The notes: a model not told the origin generated them from the letters alone. Numbered from the stretch's first letter, positions 7,820 through 17,000 are shown. The stretch: 64,000 nt of DNA from Microbacterium stercoris (GCF_017592545.1 NZ_JAGFOA010000002.1:310001-374000), one strand, 5' to 3'. Translations and numbers: made by a program.

Positions 7820-9322
7820 ATGGTCACTTCACGATCCGCTCTCTCGCGCGAGGAGATCGTCACCCGACTGCAGGAGATCCTCGGCGCCGACCAGGTCGAG
7901 ACCGAGGAGCAGGCGCTGCGCGAGGCGAGCGTGGACCGCTTCAAGAAGTACACCTCGGTGCACGGCATCTTCGACGGACCGATCCCCGCGGCCATCGCCT
8001 ATGCGCGCTCGACCGCCGACGTCTCGGCGATCCTCGCGTTCGCCGAGGAGAACGTCGTCAACGTCGTGCCCCGCACCGGCCGCACGGGAACCGAGGGCGG
8101 CCTCGAGACGATCGTGGAGGACTCGATCGTGCTCGACGGCTCCCGCATGGACGCGATCCTCGAGATCGACCCCGTCGACATGATGGTCACCGCGCAGTGC
8201 GGCGTGCCGCTGCAGGTGCTCGAGGACACCCTGCGTGCTCAGGGCCTCACCACGGGTCACTCGCCCCAGTCGAAGCCGCTCGCGCAGATGGGCGGACTCG
8301 TCGCGACGAGATCGATCGGCCAGTTCTCCACGCTCTACGGCGGGATCGAGGACATGGTCGTCGGGCTCGAGGCGGTGCTCCCCGGCGGCGAGGTCGTGCG
8401 CGTCAAGAACGTGCCGCGTCGCGCGGCCGGACCCGACATCCGCCACATCGTGATCGGCAACGAGGGCGCGCTCGCCGTCATCACCGAGGTGACCGTCAAG
8501 GTGTTCAGCTACCAGCCCGAGAACAACCGCTTCCTCGGCTACCTCGTCGACTCCCTCCCTGCGGGCGTCGCTGGCCTTCGCGAGATCATCGTCACGGGCT
8601 ACCGTCCCTCCGTCGCCCGTGCGTACTCGGAGGAGGACGCGGCGCAGCACTTCTCGCACTTCGCCGACGGCAAGGCCGTTGTGGTCGTCGTCGCGGAGGG
8701 GCCGAAGGGCATCGCCGACGCCACCGCCGCCGGCGTGGAGCAGATCTTCGCCGGCATCCCGCACGAGAAGGTCGACCCCGCGCTGATCGAGAAGTGGTTC
8801 GACAACCTCAACTGGGGCCAGGACAAGATCGACGCCGAGAAGCGCGAGATGCTCGAGAAGTCGCATCTCGGGTACACGACCGAGGTGTCGATCGACTGGT
8901 CGGGTGTCGCGGAGCTGTTCGAGTCGGTGATGCGCCGGGCTCGCACGGAGTTCCCGCGCGCCGCCGACCTGACGATGCTCGGCGCGCACTCGTCGCACAG
9001 CTACCAGACCGGCACGAACCTCTACTTCGTGTACGACTACGACATCACGTGCGAGCCGCGGGAGGAGATCACCGAGTACCACGAGCCGCTCAACGCGATC
9101 GTGGTCGAGGAGGCGCTGCGGCTGGGCGGCTCGATGGTGCACCACCACGGCGTCGGCAAGTACCGCACGGCGTGGACGCACGAGGAGCACGGCAGCGCCT
9201 ACCGTCTGCTGCGTGTGCTGAAGGACGGGCTCGACCCGCGCGGGATCATGAATCTCGGCACCATCTACCCGCGGGAGGACGTGTCCTCGACGCGGGCAGC
9301 CACGACGGCGACGTCGGCGTGA
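7820..9322 (+). CDS. FAD-linked oxidoreductase, YgcU / alkyldihydroxyacetonephosphate-synthase-like
   Basis: 500 residues of the PCMH/vanillyl-alcohol-oxidase fold. N-terminal FAD-binding half with VPRTGRTGTEGG (83-94) and GHSPQSKPLAQMGGLVATR. The C-terminal cap ends in VHHHGVGK (His cluster 441-443), typical of alkyl-DHAP synthases and E. coli YgcU. Alkyl-DHAP synthase forms an ether bond through a flavin-bound dihydroxyacetone-phosphate intermediate. A bacterial catabolic relative could oxidise or cleave a dihydroxyacetone-like ether or amine (inference). ATG start 42 nt after the SDR gene, and GTGA overlap with the kinase gene. Confidence 0.85.
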   Translation: MVTSRSALSREEIVTRLQEILGADQVETEEQALREASVDRFKKYTSVHGIFDGPIPAAIAYARSTADVSAILAFAEENVVNVVPRTGRTGTEGGLETIVEDSIVLDGSRMDAILEIDPVDMMVTAQCGVPLQVLEDTLRAQGLTTGHSPQSKPLAQMGGLVATRSIGQFSTLYGGIEDMVVGLEAVLPGGEVVRVKNVPRRAAGPDIRHIVIGNEGALAVITEVTVKVFSYQPENNRFLGYLVDSLPAGVAGLREIIVTGYRPSVARAYSEEDAAQHFSHFADGKAVVVVVAEGPKGIADATAAGVEQIFAGIPHEKVDPALIEKWFDNLNWGQDKIDAEKREMLEKSHLGYTTEVSIDWSGVAELFESVMRRARTEFPRAADLTMLGAHSSHSYQTGTNLYFVYDYDITCEPREEITEYHEPLNAIVVEEALRLGGSMVHHHGVGKYRTAWTHEEHGSAYRLLRVLKDGLDPRGIMNLGTIYPREDVSSTRAATTATSA

Positions 9323-10719
9323 GCGCACCGGCGGCGGAGTACGTCGTCGCGATCGACAACGGCTCGCAGAGCACGAAGGTCCTGATCGTCGACGGCTGCG
9401 GCACGGTTCACGCGAGCGCCCGTGTCCCGCTGCGACCGTACTCCTCGCCCGCGCCGGGTCGCTGGGAGCATCCGGACGACGACCTGTGGGACTCGATCGT
9501 CGCCGCCACCCGCGCGGCGATGGGCGAATTCCGGGGAGATCCGGCGGCGATCCGGGGTGTCGGCCTCTGCACGATCCGCTTCTGCCGGGCTGTGCTGCGC
9601 GCCGACGGCTCGCTCGCCCAGCCGGTGATGAGCTGGATGGACGAGCGGCTGTCGCGAGCGCACGAAGCCGAGGCAGAGGATGCCGCGTACGTCACGACCT
9701 CGTCGGGGTACATCGGGCATCGGCTGACAGGACAGCGGAGGGACGCGGCGGGCAACGTGCAGGGCACCTGGCCGATCGACACCAGGCGCTGGGCCTGGAG
9801 CACGGATGCCGAGGAGTACGTCCGCACCGGCATGGCGCCGGAGATGCTGTTCGAGCTCGTCGCACCGGGTGAGCCGTTGGGCGCTCTCACGGAGGCATCG
9901 GCGGCGCTGCTCGGCCTCCCGGCCGGCATCCCCGTGATCGCGACCTCGAACGACAAGGCGGTGGAGGCGCTCGGTGCCGGACTGCGCGACGAGGGCGAGG
10001 CGCTGCTGTCGCTCGGCACCTACGTCGCGACGATGACCCCGGGCGACCGTCCGCTGCCGCCGCATCCGGACGTGTGGACGAACTTCTCCTCGACGCCCGG
10101 CGGATACTTGTACGAGAGCTCGGGTGTGCGCCGCGGGATGTGGACGGTGAGCTGGTTCCGGAACCTCGTGTCAGGATCGGCCGGGGGAGTGTCGGAAGAA
10201 GAACTCAACCGCGGCGCCGAGGCCGTGCCGGTCGGCGCCGGCGGTCTGGTCGCCGCCCTCGACTGGCTCGCGCCGCACGACGAGCCGTGGCGTCGCGGCG
10301 CGCTGCTCGGCTTCGACGGCACCCAAGGGCGATTCCATATCTATCGCGCGATCCTCGAAGCACTGGCGATCGAGACGGAGAACGGCGACGCGCGAGCCCG
10401 GCGCGCGCTGGGTCGCGAGCGGCGGGGGCTCGTCGTGACCGGCGGTGGGAGCGGTTCGGAGTTGATGCTGCGCATCCTCGCGGCCGTGTACGGCGTGCCG
10501 GTGCGCACACCGAACGTGCACGATGCGGCCGGAATGGGCGCGGCGATCTGTGCCGCGGTCGGCACCGGGATTCATCCCACGTGGGATGCCGCGGTGGGTG
10601 GCATGGTTCACGCCGGCGTCGAGATGCAGCCCGACCCGCGGCTCGTCAGCGCGTACGTCGACGTCCGGGAGACCTACGCGCGGGTGATCCCGCGGGTGCG
10701 GACGCTTTTCGCTGAGTAG
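9319..10719 (+). CDS. FGGY-family carbohydrate kinase, YgcE-like
   Basis: 466 residues. N-terminal ATPase-fold phosphate loop AIDNGSQSTKVLIVD (12-26), central SNDKAVEALGAGL with LGTYVATM, and C-terminal GGGSGSELMLRIL and DAAGMGAA motifs. FGGY kinases phosphorylate polyols and ketoses (glycerol, xylulose, erythritol). Its pairing with a YgcU-like flavoenzyme and YgcW-like SDR matches the E. coli ygc cluster, whose substrate I do not know. GTGA start overlap with the flavoenzyme gene; last gene of the operon. Its final 74 nt overlap the converging DUF998 gene. Confidence 0.88.
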   Translation: MSAPAAEYVVAIDNGSQSTKVLIVDGCGTVHASARVPLRPYSSPAPGRWEHPDDDLWDSIVAATRAAMGEFRGDPAAIRGVGLCTIRFCRAVLRADGSLAQPVMSWMDERLSRAHEAEAEDAAYVTTSSGYIGHRLTGQRRDAAGNVQGTWPIDTRRWAWSTDAEEYVRTGMAPEMLFELVAPGEPLGALTEASAALLGLPAGIPVIATSNDKAVEALGAGLRDEGEALLSLGTYVATMTPGDRPLPPHPDVWTNFSSTPGGYLYESSGVRRGMWTVSWFRNLVSGSAGGVSEEELNRGAEAVPVGAGGLVAALDWLAPHDEPWRRGALLGFDGTQGRFHIYRAILEALAIETENGDARARRALGRERRGLVVTGGGSGSELMLRILAAVYGVPVRTPNVHDAAGMGAAICAAVGTGIHPTWDAAVGGMVHAGVEMQPDPRLVSAYVDVRETYARVIPRVRTLFAE

Positions 10720-11755
10720 ACGCATCGACGGCTTCACGCCGCGGCGAACCCGCGTATGACTCCGCGGATCGTGTGAACTCGATCAGCCAGGAGAAGAGCA
10801 GGCCTGCCGAGACGAGCTCCATCCCGGTCAGGTTGTAGTAGCCCACAGGAATCCACAGCAGGACGGCCACGATGATCCCGGCGATGACGACGTAGGTGAA
10901 TGCGACCATCTCGCGGGGCAGGTCGGGCACATCGCGCAGCACGACGAAGGTCAGCGCGCCGAAGAACACCACCATGCCCGATGCCGCGCCGACATGCACC
11001 GCGAAGTTCGTCGCATCCGGAACCCAGCCTGCGGTCATCATGCACACACCGATGCCCGTGAAGATCCAGGCGATGGTGCGCGGCGTCTTCACGCTGTCGA
11101 CTTCTCGCACTCTGAGACCGCGGGCGAAGGAGTGGGCGATGTAGTCGGCGAGCACGGTGAGCAGGAGGCCGGTCATGATGAGCGCGAGGTTGAAGCGGTA
11201 CCCGGTGACCCCCGCGGTGTTGCCCAGCTGCGAGAAATGCAGCTGCCACCAGGAGGCATCGGGGGAGCTGACCATGCTCGCCAGAGTTCCCATGAACAGA
11301 AGCGAGACGCTCAGCGAGGCGATGCTCGAGCCGGTCACGCGGGGCCCGAAGGACGCGGCGGCGTAGCTGGCCACGGCAGCGGCGAAGCCTGCGAGTGCCG
11401 CGCCGCCCAGCGGATCGATCGTCAGGCCGCGAAAGCCGATCTGAAAGACCTGGGCGACGGCGATGACGATCAGGTAGGCGGAGAGACCGACTCCGGATGC
11501 CAGCGCCACGAGCGCGAGGATCCGCTTCAGCGGAGGTCGATGCAGATCGGCGCCGGGCGCGGCGGAGCCGGGGGCGAGATATGCCGCAGCGAACGACACC
11601 GCCGCGAGCCCACCCGCGATCACGCCCGCACGCGAGCCCAGCGAGTCGCGCCCTCCGAGGGCGATGTCCTGCCCCTGCGCGAGGAGCAGGGCGAGGGCGC
11701 TGGCGACCACAAAAGCCGCGCCGGCCAATCGGGTGCGAAGGAGTTCGTGTGGCAT
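10646..11755 (-). CDS. DUF998-type multi-pass membrane protein
   Basis: About 369 residues with some ten hydrophobic segments and the conserved run SQLGNTAGVTGYRFNLALIMTGLL typical of DUF998 proteins. Function unknown. I start at the ATG at 11755, which has GAGAGGG upstream. An in-frame ATG at 11809 has TACGCT ending 10 nt before it, so a longer N-terminus is possible. A polar Ser/Pro/Arg tail runs into the end of the converging kinase gene. Confidence 0.65.
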   Translation of the reverse strand: MPHELLRTRLAGAAFVVASALALLLAQGQDIALGGRDSLGSRAGVIAGGLAAVSFAAAYLAPGSAAPGADLHRPPLKRILALVALASGVGLSAYLIVIAVAQVFQIGFRGLTIDPLGGAALAGFAAAVASYAAASFGPRVTGSSIASLSVSLLFMGTLASMVSSPDASWWQLHFSQLGNTAGVTGYRFNLALIMTGLLLTVLADYIAHSFARGLRVREVDSVKTPRTIAWIFTGIGVCMMTAGWVPDATNFAVHVGAASGMVVFFGALTFVVLRDVPDLPREMVAFTYVVIAGIIVAVLLWIPVGYYNLTGMELVSAGLLFSWLIEFTRSAESYAGSPRREAVDASTQRKASAPAGSPARRSPGRRRTR

Positions 11756-11875
11756 GTGCGGGCGCCCTCTCTGATGTGCATCGGCCCTGCACCGCACGGC
11801 GGGATGCATGGCGTCCGCAAGCGTAGTCACGAGCCTGACTGACGCAGAAGGGCCGATTTCGCCCGTCGAGCGAGG

Positions 11876-13741
11876 TCAGGCGAGCGCGCGGGCGCAGACG
11901 ATCGCGGCGGCGGCCGACCACGCCTGCGGCCGGCAGGCGGCGGGGTACGCCAGCGGGCGCCCGCCGGGCACGCGCTCGTCGCCCGCGTGCAGCTCGGGCA
12001 CGCGGTAGTCGAAGCCCTCGGCCAGATCGACGAGCTGCTCCGCGATCCGGCGGGCGTCCTCAACGAGGCCCGCGCGCAGCAGGCCGTGCACGGCGATCGC
12101 GGTGTCGTGCGTCCACACGCTGCCGCCGTGGTAGCTCAGGGGCCAGAACCCGGCCGCGCCGGTCGAGAGCGTGCGGATGCCGTAGCCGCTCGACATCGAC
12201 GGCGCCGTGAGCAGGGCGGCACAGGCGCGCTCCTCGTCCGGATCCAGCAGGCCGGTGCCGATGAGGTGACCGATGTTGCTCGAGAGGGAGTCGACGGCCG
12301 CGCCGTGCGCGTCGAGGGCGATCGCCGGATACCGGCCCTCGGCGGTCTCCACCCAGTAGGCGGCGCGGAAGCGGGCGCGGAGGTCGGCGGCCCACGCGCG
12401 CAGCGGCGCGGCACCCGGCTCGCCGAGCGCATCGAGCAGCGCGGCGCCGCGCGTGGCGGCCTCGTACGCGTACGCCTGCACCTCGCTGAGCGCGATCGGG
12501 CCGTCGGCCAGGCGGCCGTCGCGCCACTGGATGGAGTCGCCCGAGTCCTTCCACCCCTGGTTGGCGAGGCCGTGCCCGGTGGTGTCGAGGTAGTCGATGA
12601 ATCCGCCGCCCGAGCCGTCGCCGTGCTCGGTCATCCACGCGAGCGCCGCGCGCAGGTGGGGCAGCAGCTCCCGCACCTCGGCCTCGGGCAGCCCGGCCGC
12701 ATGGGCGTCGGCGAGCAGGCAGACCCAGAGCGGAGTGGCATCGACCGTGCCGTAGTAGAGCGGCGGCAGGTGCACGCCTTCGCCGGGCAGCGACAGCTCG
12801 CCGCTGCGCAGCTCGTGCAGGATCTTCCCGGGCGCCTCGGCGGTCGCGGGATCCGTCTTCGTGCCCTGCAGGCGGGCGAGCACCCGCAGCGTGGACGCGG
12901 CCATCCGGGTGTCCTCCGTCAGCGCCAGGCGGGCCGCCCAGATCGAGTCGCGGCCGAACAGCGTGAAGAACCAGGGCGCCCCCGCCGCATAGAAGGCGTC
13001 GCCCGGTCGGTCGGGGAGCGCGAGTCGCAGGGCGTCGAGGTCGGCCGATGCCCGCTCGAGCCACCGGGCGCACCGCGGGTCGGAAGCGGACGGAGGAAGG
13101 GCCCGGGGTGCCGGGGCGGGCGGGGCGACGACGAGCGTGGTGTCGGCGAGCCGTATAGACCAGGCCAGCTCCACATCGCCGCGCCGCGGCACCGTGGCCT
13201 CCCAGCGCAGCAGGATGCCCTCGTCGTCGACGGTCACGTCGGCTCCCGGGGCCTCCAGCTCGAAAGACGCCTCGCCGGAGCGGCACGTCCGGCCCTCCCA
13301 GCGCCAGCGCGCCTCGCCCGCGAGGCCCGCCTTGATCCGCTGCATGGGCGCGAAGTCGGGCACCAGCCGCACCGAGAGGGAGAGGGACAGCGCGGCGTCG
13401 AGGTGCGACGCGACGCGCAGGCTCTCGGTGAGCCGGCCCGCCGAGACGCGGCGGTCTCGGTCGAGGCGCACCTTCGGATCGGCGGCGGCGTCGTCGATGC
13501 CGCGCAGCAGGTCGCTCAGCAGCAGGCGCCGCGGATCGGGCGAGCTGCAGCCGATGGATTCGAGCGCGGTGCCCTCCACCACGACCTCGACGGCGCGGAG
13601 GTGGCGCACATCGCCGTGATAGACGCCGTGGATCGGCTCGCCCCCGATCCGCCCGCGGGCATCCGACCACACCTGCGTGGGCGCCTCGAGCACGATGACG
13701 GCGGCATCCAGCAGCGGCTGAAGAGGCAAGGCGGAGGTCAT
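11876..13741 (-). CDS. Amylo-alpha-1,6-glucosidase / glycogen-debranching-type glycoside hydrolase
   Basis: 621 residues. The N-terminal half is a beta-rich debranching N-domain (GVYHGDVRHLRAVEV...); the C-terminal half is an (alpha/alpha)6 barrel with FFTLFGRDSIWAARLAL, NQGWKDSGDSIQW and PLSYHGGSVWTHDTAIA. Such proteins cleave glucosidic bonds of oligosaccharides in the cytoplasm. It is the last gene of the importer operon (ATGA overlap with the permease) and has no signal peptide, so it probably hydrolyses the imported sugar. The exact linkage is uncertain; glucosylglycerate- or sucrose-like substrates are also possible. Confidence 0.82.
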   Translation of the reverse strand: MTSALPLQPLLDAAVIVLEAPTQVWSDARGRIGGEPIHGVYHGDVRHLRAVEVVVEGTALESIGCSSPDPRRLLLSDLLRGIDDAAADPKVRLDRDRRVSAGRLTESLRVASHLDAALSLSLSVRLVPDFAPMQRIKAGLAGEARWRWEGRTCRSGEASFELEAPGADVTVDDEGILLRWEATVPRRGDVELAWSIRLADTTLVVAPPAPAPRALPPSASDPRCARWLERASADLDALRLALPDRPGDAFYAAGAPWFFTLFGRDSIWAARLALTEDTRMAASTLRVLARLQGTKTDPATAEAPGKILHELRSGELSLPGEGVHLPPLYYGTVDATPLWVCLLADAHAAGLPEAEVRELLPHLRAALAWMTEHGDGSGGGFIDYLDTTGHGLANQGWKDSGDSIQWRDGRLADGPIALSEVQAYAYEAATRGAALLDALGEPGAAPLRAWAADLRARFRAAYWVETAEGRYPAIALDAHGAAVDSLSSNIGHLIGTGLLDPDEERACAALLTAPSMSSGYGIRTLSTGAAGFWPLSYHGGSVWTHDTAIAVHGLLRAGLVEDARRIAEQLVDLAEGFDYRVPELHAGDERVPGGRPLAYPAACRPQAWSAAAAIVCARALA

Positions 13742-14577
13742 TCCTTGACGGCTCCTTCTGTCGAGTTCATGATCCGGCGCTGGAAGACGAAGAACATCAC
13801 GGCCACCGGGATGGTCATGATGAGCGCGGCCGCCAGCTTGAGCGGGTACTGGGTGCCCTGGCTGAGCTGCCCGCTCGCGAGCGAGGCGACGCCCTTGGTG
13901 AGCGGGGTGAGGCTCGGGTCGTTGGCCGACACGATGAAGTGGCTGAGTTCGTTCCACGAACCCTGGAACGACAGGATGACGATGGTCGTCAGCGCGGGCG
14001 TCGCCATCGGCAGGACCACCGACCAGAACAGGCGGAAGGCGCCTGCGCCGTCGATGCGCGCCTGCTCCTCGACCGACACCGGGATGGACTCGAAGAAGTT
14101 CTTCATGATGAACACACCGGCCGCATCGACGAGCAGGGGCAGGATCATGCCCGCATACGAGTTGAACATGCCGAGCTGGTTGATCACGAGGAACTTCGGG
14201 ATCAGCAGCACCACGGTGGGCACCGACATCACCGCCACAAGCGCCGCGAACACCACCGCGCGACCGCGGAACTGCAGGCGGGCCAGTGCGTAGCCCGCAA
14301 GCGAGTCGAAGAACGCGCGGCCTACGGTCACGCAGAGCGTGATGACGGTGCTGTTGACGAACCACAGGGGGAAGTCCGAGTGGGCGAACAGCCGCTCGTA
14401 GGCCGCGAACGTCCACACATCCGGGATCAGCGAGATGCCGCTGGAGGCGGCCTCCTCGTCCGACTTGAAGCTCGTGCCCACCTGGATCAGGAACGGATAG
14501 ATGTAGACCACCGCGAGCGCGATGAGCACGACGTAGAGCGCGATCTGGGCGGCCAGCTGCTTGCGCGCGAGCTTCAC
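13738..14577 (-). CDS. Carbohydrate ABC transporter permease (MalG type)
   Basis: 279 residues with six membrane segments and the EAA loop EEQARIDGAGAFRLFWSVVLPMATPAL. The start is GTG 14577, overlapping the stop of the upstream permease (GTGA). C-terminal MNSTEGAVKE is characteristic of this group. Works with the permease at 14574-15671 and the lipoprotein at 15673-16935. No ATPase gene is present, so a shared MsiK-like ATPase elsewhere in the genome is expected, as is usual in actinobacteria. Confidence 0.9.
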   Translation of the reverse strand: MKLARKQLAAQIALYVVLIALAVVYIYPFLIQVGTSFKSDEEAASSGISLIPDVWTFAAYERLFAHSDFPLWFVNSTVITLCVTVGRAFFDSLAGYALARLQFRGRAVVFAALVAVMSVPTVVLLIPKFLVINQLGMFNSYAGMILPLLVDAAGVFIMKNFFESIPVSVEEQARIDGAGAFRLFWSVVLPMATPALTTIVILSFQGSWNELSHFIVSANDPSLTPLTKGVASLASGQLSQGTQYPLKLAAALIMTIPVAVMFFVFQRRIMNSTEGAVKE

Positions 14578-15671
14578 GATGCGCCCCCGTCCTGCGTCGC
14601 CTGGTACGCGCGGATGCGGCGGCGCGACACCGCGCGGTCTCGCAGCACCCAGCGCTGGATGAGCGTGAAGACCACGATGATCACGAACAGCAGGAAGGCG
14701 ATCGCCGCACCCTGACCCCAGTCCTGGTTCTTGAACGCCGTCTGGTACGACAGGAACGCCGGGGTGAGCGTCGTCTTGCTCGGGGCGCCCTGCGTGCCGG
14801 TGTAGATCTGATCGAAGACCTGCCAGCAGCCGATGAGGCCGAGCGTGAGCACGGTGAACAGCGTCGGCCGCAGCTGCGGCAGCGTGATGCGCCAGAAGCG
14901 CTGCCAGCCGCCCGCGCCATCCATCATCGCCGCCTCGTCGACGTCGGCACCGAGGTTCTGCAGCCCCGCGAGGAAGAGCAGCATGAAGGTGCCTGAGGTC
15001 GTGAAGACCGCCATCAGGATGTACGCGGTCATGGCGATCGAGGGCCCCGCCAGCCAGTCCCACCACGAGATCCCGAGCGCGCCGCCCTGGGTCAGCGCCT
15101 CCGGGCCGCCGGTGACCCCGAGCCCGCCGAGCAGGAGATGCAGGATGCCGCGCGGGTCGTTGAACCAGTTCGGCCCGCGGGCGCCGAACGCCGACAGCAC
15201 GTCGTTGACGGCACCCGTCGCCGAGAACAGGAACATCCACAGCACGGTGATCGCCACCGAGCTCGTGACCGAAGGGAAGTAGTAGGCCGTGCGGAAGAAG
15301 CCGCGCCCGCGCAGCACCGCGCGGTTCACGAGCACGGCCAGCAGCAGCGCGAGTGCGGTCTGCAGCGGAACCACGAGCACGACGTACCAGGTGTTGTTGC
15401 GCAGCGCGGTGCCGAAGTCCTTCGTCGCGAGGCCGCCGTCGGCGAGCACGGCGCGGTAGTTGTCCGCGCCGACGAACGACACCGACGGGGACAGCGGGCT
15501 GCCGCGCCCGCCCCAATCGGACACGCTCACCCACAGCGCCATCAGCACCGGCACAACGAGGAAGATGCCGAGGATGGCCACGACCGGCGCGGTGAACAGC
15601 CATCCGGCGGCGGCCTCGCCGCGGCGGAGCCCGGAGGCCCCGCCGCGTCGAGACGCGGCGCGTGCGCTCAT
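14574..15671 (-). CDS. Carbohydrate ABC transporter permease (MalF type)
   Basis: 365 residues. A cytoplasmic N-terminus with basic residues is followed by six main membrane segments. A large insertion between segments (around 140-205, containing NWFNDPRGILHLLLGG and ISWWDW) is longer than in short sugar permeases. EAA loop: DEAAMMDGAGGWQRFWRITLPQLRPTL. The start ATG lies one nucleotide after the stop of the binding-protein gene, so the two are coupled. Confidence 0.88.
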   Translation of the reverse strand: MSARAASRRGGASGLRRGEAAAGWLFTAPVVAILGIFLVVPVLMALWVSVSDWGGRGSPLSPSVSFVGADNYRAVLADGGLATKDFGTALRNNTWYVVLVVPLQTALALLLAVLVNRAVLRGRGFFRTAYYFPSVTSSVAITVLWMFLFSATGAVNDVLSAFGARGPNWFNDPRGILHLLLGGLGVTGGPEALTQGGALGISWWDWLAGPSIAMTAYILMAVFTTSGTFMLLFLAGLQNLGADVDEAAMMDGAGGWQRFWRITLPQLRPTLFTVLTLGLIGCWQVFDQIYTGTQGAPSKTTLTPAFLSYQTAFKNQDWGQGAAIAFLLFVIIVVFTLIQRWVLRDRAVSRRRIRAYQATQDGGAS

Positions 15672-15672
15672 C

Positions 15673-16935
15673 TCAGCCGACGATCGCTTCGAGGTTCGAC
15701 TGCACCGATCCGAGGATCGTCGCGGGGTCGCCGGTCTTCAGCGATTCGAGCTGGGCGTTGAAGTCGGCGATGACATCCGAGGCGCCGTCCTGGTTCGGCG
15801 GGAACTGCGCGTAGTCGGCTCCCGCGAGGAACGCCGCGAGGTCAGGGTTGTCGGACGTCCAGGCGTCGGCGGCCGACTTGATCGACGGCATCGGGCCGAA
15901 GGCCTTCGAGAACGCGAGCTGGCTGTCCGAGCTCGTGAGGTACTCGATGAGGTCGAGGGCGGCCTGCTGGTTGGGGCTGTCGGCGGCCATGCCCCAGCAG
16001 TTGGTGAACTGCAGAGTGCCCTTGCCGCCGGGACCCTCCGGCAGCTCGGCAACCGTGTAGTCGATCGAGGAGTAGTCGTTCGACATCGCACCGGTGATCC
16101 AGTTGCCTTCGATCACCATCGCAGCCGCGCCCTTTCCGAGCGCCTCGCCTCCCCATCCGGCGCCGACGTCCTTCGCGAACGCGAAGGTGCCGTCTGCGAG
16201 GTGGGACTTGACGTACTCGAGCGCCTCGACGTTGGCCTCGTCGTCGGCGATCGCCTCGCCGTCGCGCACGAGACCACCGCCTGCCTGGGCCATGAACGTG
16301 CCGACGCGCTGGTACTCGGCACCGAACGCGAGGCCGACGTGATCCGCCGTCGTGAGCTTCTTCGCCACGGCGGCGAGATCGTCCCAGGTCTTCGGCAGAT
16401 CGGCGTCGGTGAGGCCGGCCTCGGTCCACATCTGCGTGTTGATGACGAGCGCGAGCGTGGAGAAGTCCTTGGGGGCGCAGTAGAACGTGTCGTCGATCGT
16501 GAAGTTCTCGACCAGCGACGGATAGAAGTCGTCCTTGTTGCCGAGCTCGTCGCCGTAGGCCTGCAGAGAGCCGTTCGCGGCGAAGCCGGCGATCTGGTCG
16601 GTGGAGAGGTAGAAGAGGTCTGCGGGCTCGCCGGCCGCGAAGCCCTGCGAGAGCTCCTGGCCGAGGTCGCTCGCGACCTGCAGCGAGACCTCGGTGCCGG
16701 AGTCGGCCGACCAGTCGTCGAGCGCCTGCTGCACGGCGGCCGTCTCGGCGTCGCCGGACGAGCCGATGAGCATGGTCAGCGCGTCGTCGGAGGAGGTGAG
16801 TCCGCCGCCACCGCCACCGCCGCCGGTCTCGCCACCGTCGTCGGCGAAGCCCGAGCCGCAGCCCGTGAGCGTCAGTGCGCCCGTGATCAGCACCGCTCCG
16901 GTGCCCAGGAGCGCGCGCGTGATGTGCCGTGTCAT
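15673..16935 (-). CDS. Sugar-binding lipoprotein of an ABC importer
   Basis: 420 residues with a signal peptide and lipobox LTGC, followed by a Gly-rich linker (nine Gly nearly in a row) and a periplasmic-type solute-binding fold of the MalE/UgpB class (PADLFYLSTDQIAGFA, KTWDDLAAVAKKL, MVIEGNW). Binds an oligosaccharide outside the cell for the MalF/MalG pair. Start ATG 16935 has AAGGAG 8 nt upstream. First gene of the leftward operon; its promoter region contains the palindrome at 17001-17026. Confidence 0.9.
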   Translation of the reverse strand: MTRHITRALLGTGAVLITGALTLTGCGSGFADDGGETGGGGGGGGLTSSDDALTMLIGSSGDAETAAVQQALDDWSADSGTEVSLQVASDLGQELSQGFAAGEPADLFYLSTDQIAGFAANGSLQAYGDELGNKDDFYPSLVENFTIDDTFYCAPKDFSTLALVINTQMWTEAGLTDADLPKTWDDLAAVAKKLTTADHVGLAFGAEYQRVGTFMAQAGGGLVRDGEAIADDEANVEALEYVKSHLADGTFAFAKDVGAGWGGEALGKGAAAMVIEGNWITGAMSNDYSSIDYTVAELPEGPGGKGTLQFTNCWGMAADSPNQQAALDLIEYLTSSDSQLAFSKAFGPMPSIKSAADAWTSDNPDLAAFLAGADYAQFPPNQDGASDVIADFNAQLESLKTGDPATILGSVQSNLEAIVG

Positions 16936-17000
16936 GATCTGTCTCCTTCGACGAGTCATTGCCTCAGTGCGGGGTGCGGTGCCGCCCGGATGCGGTCGAC

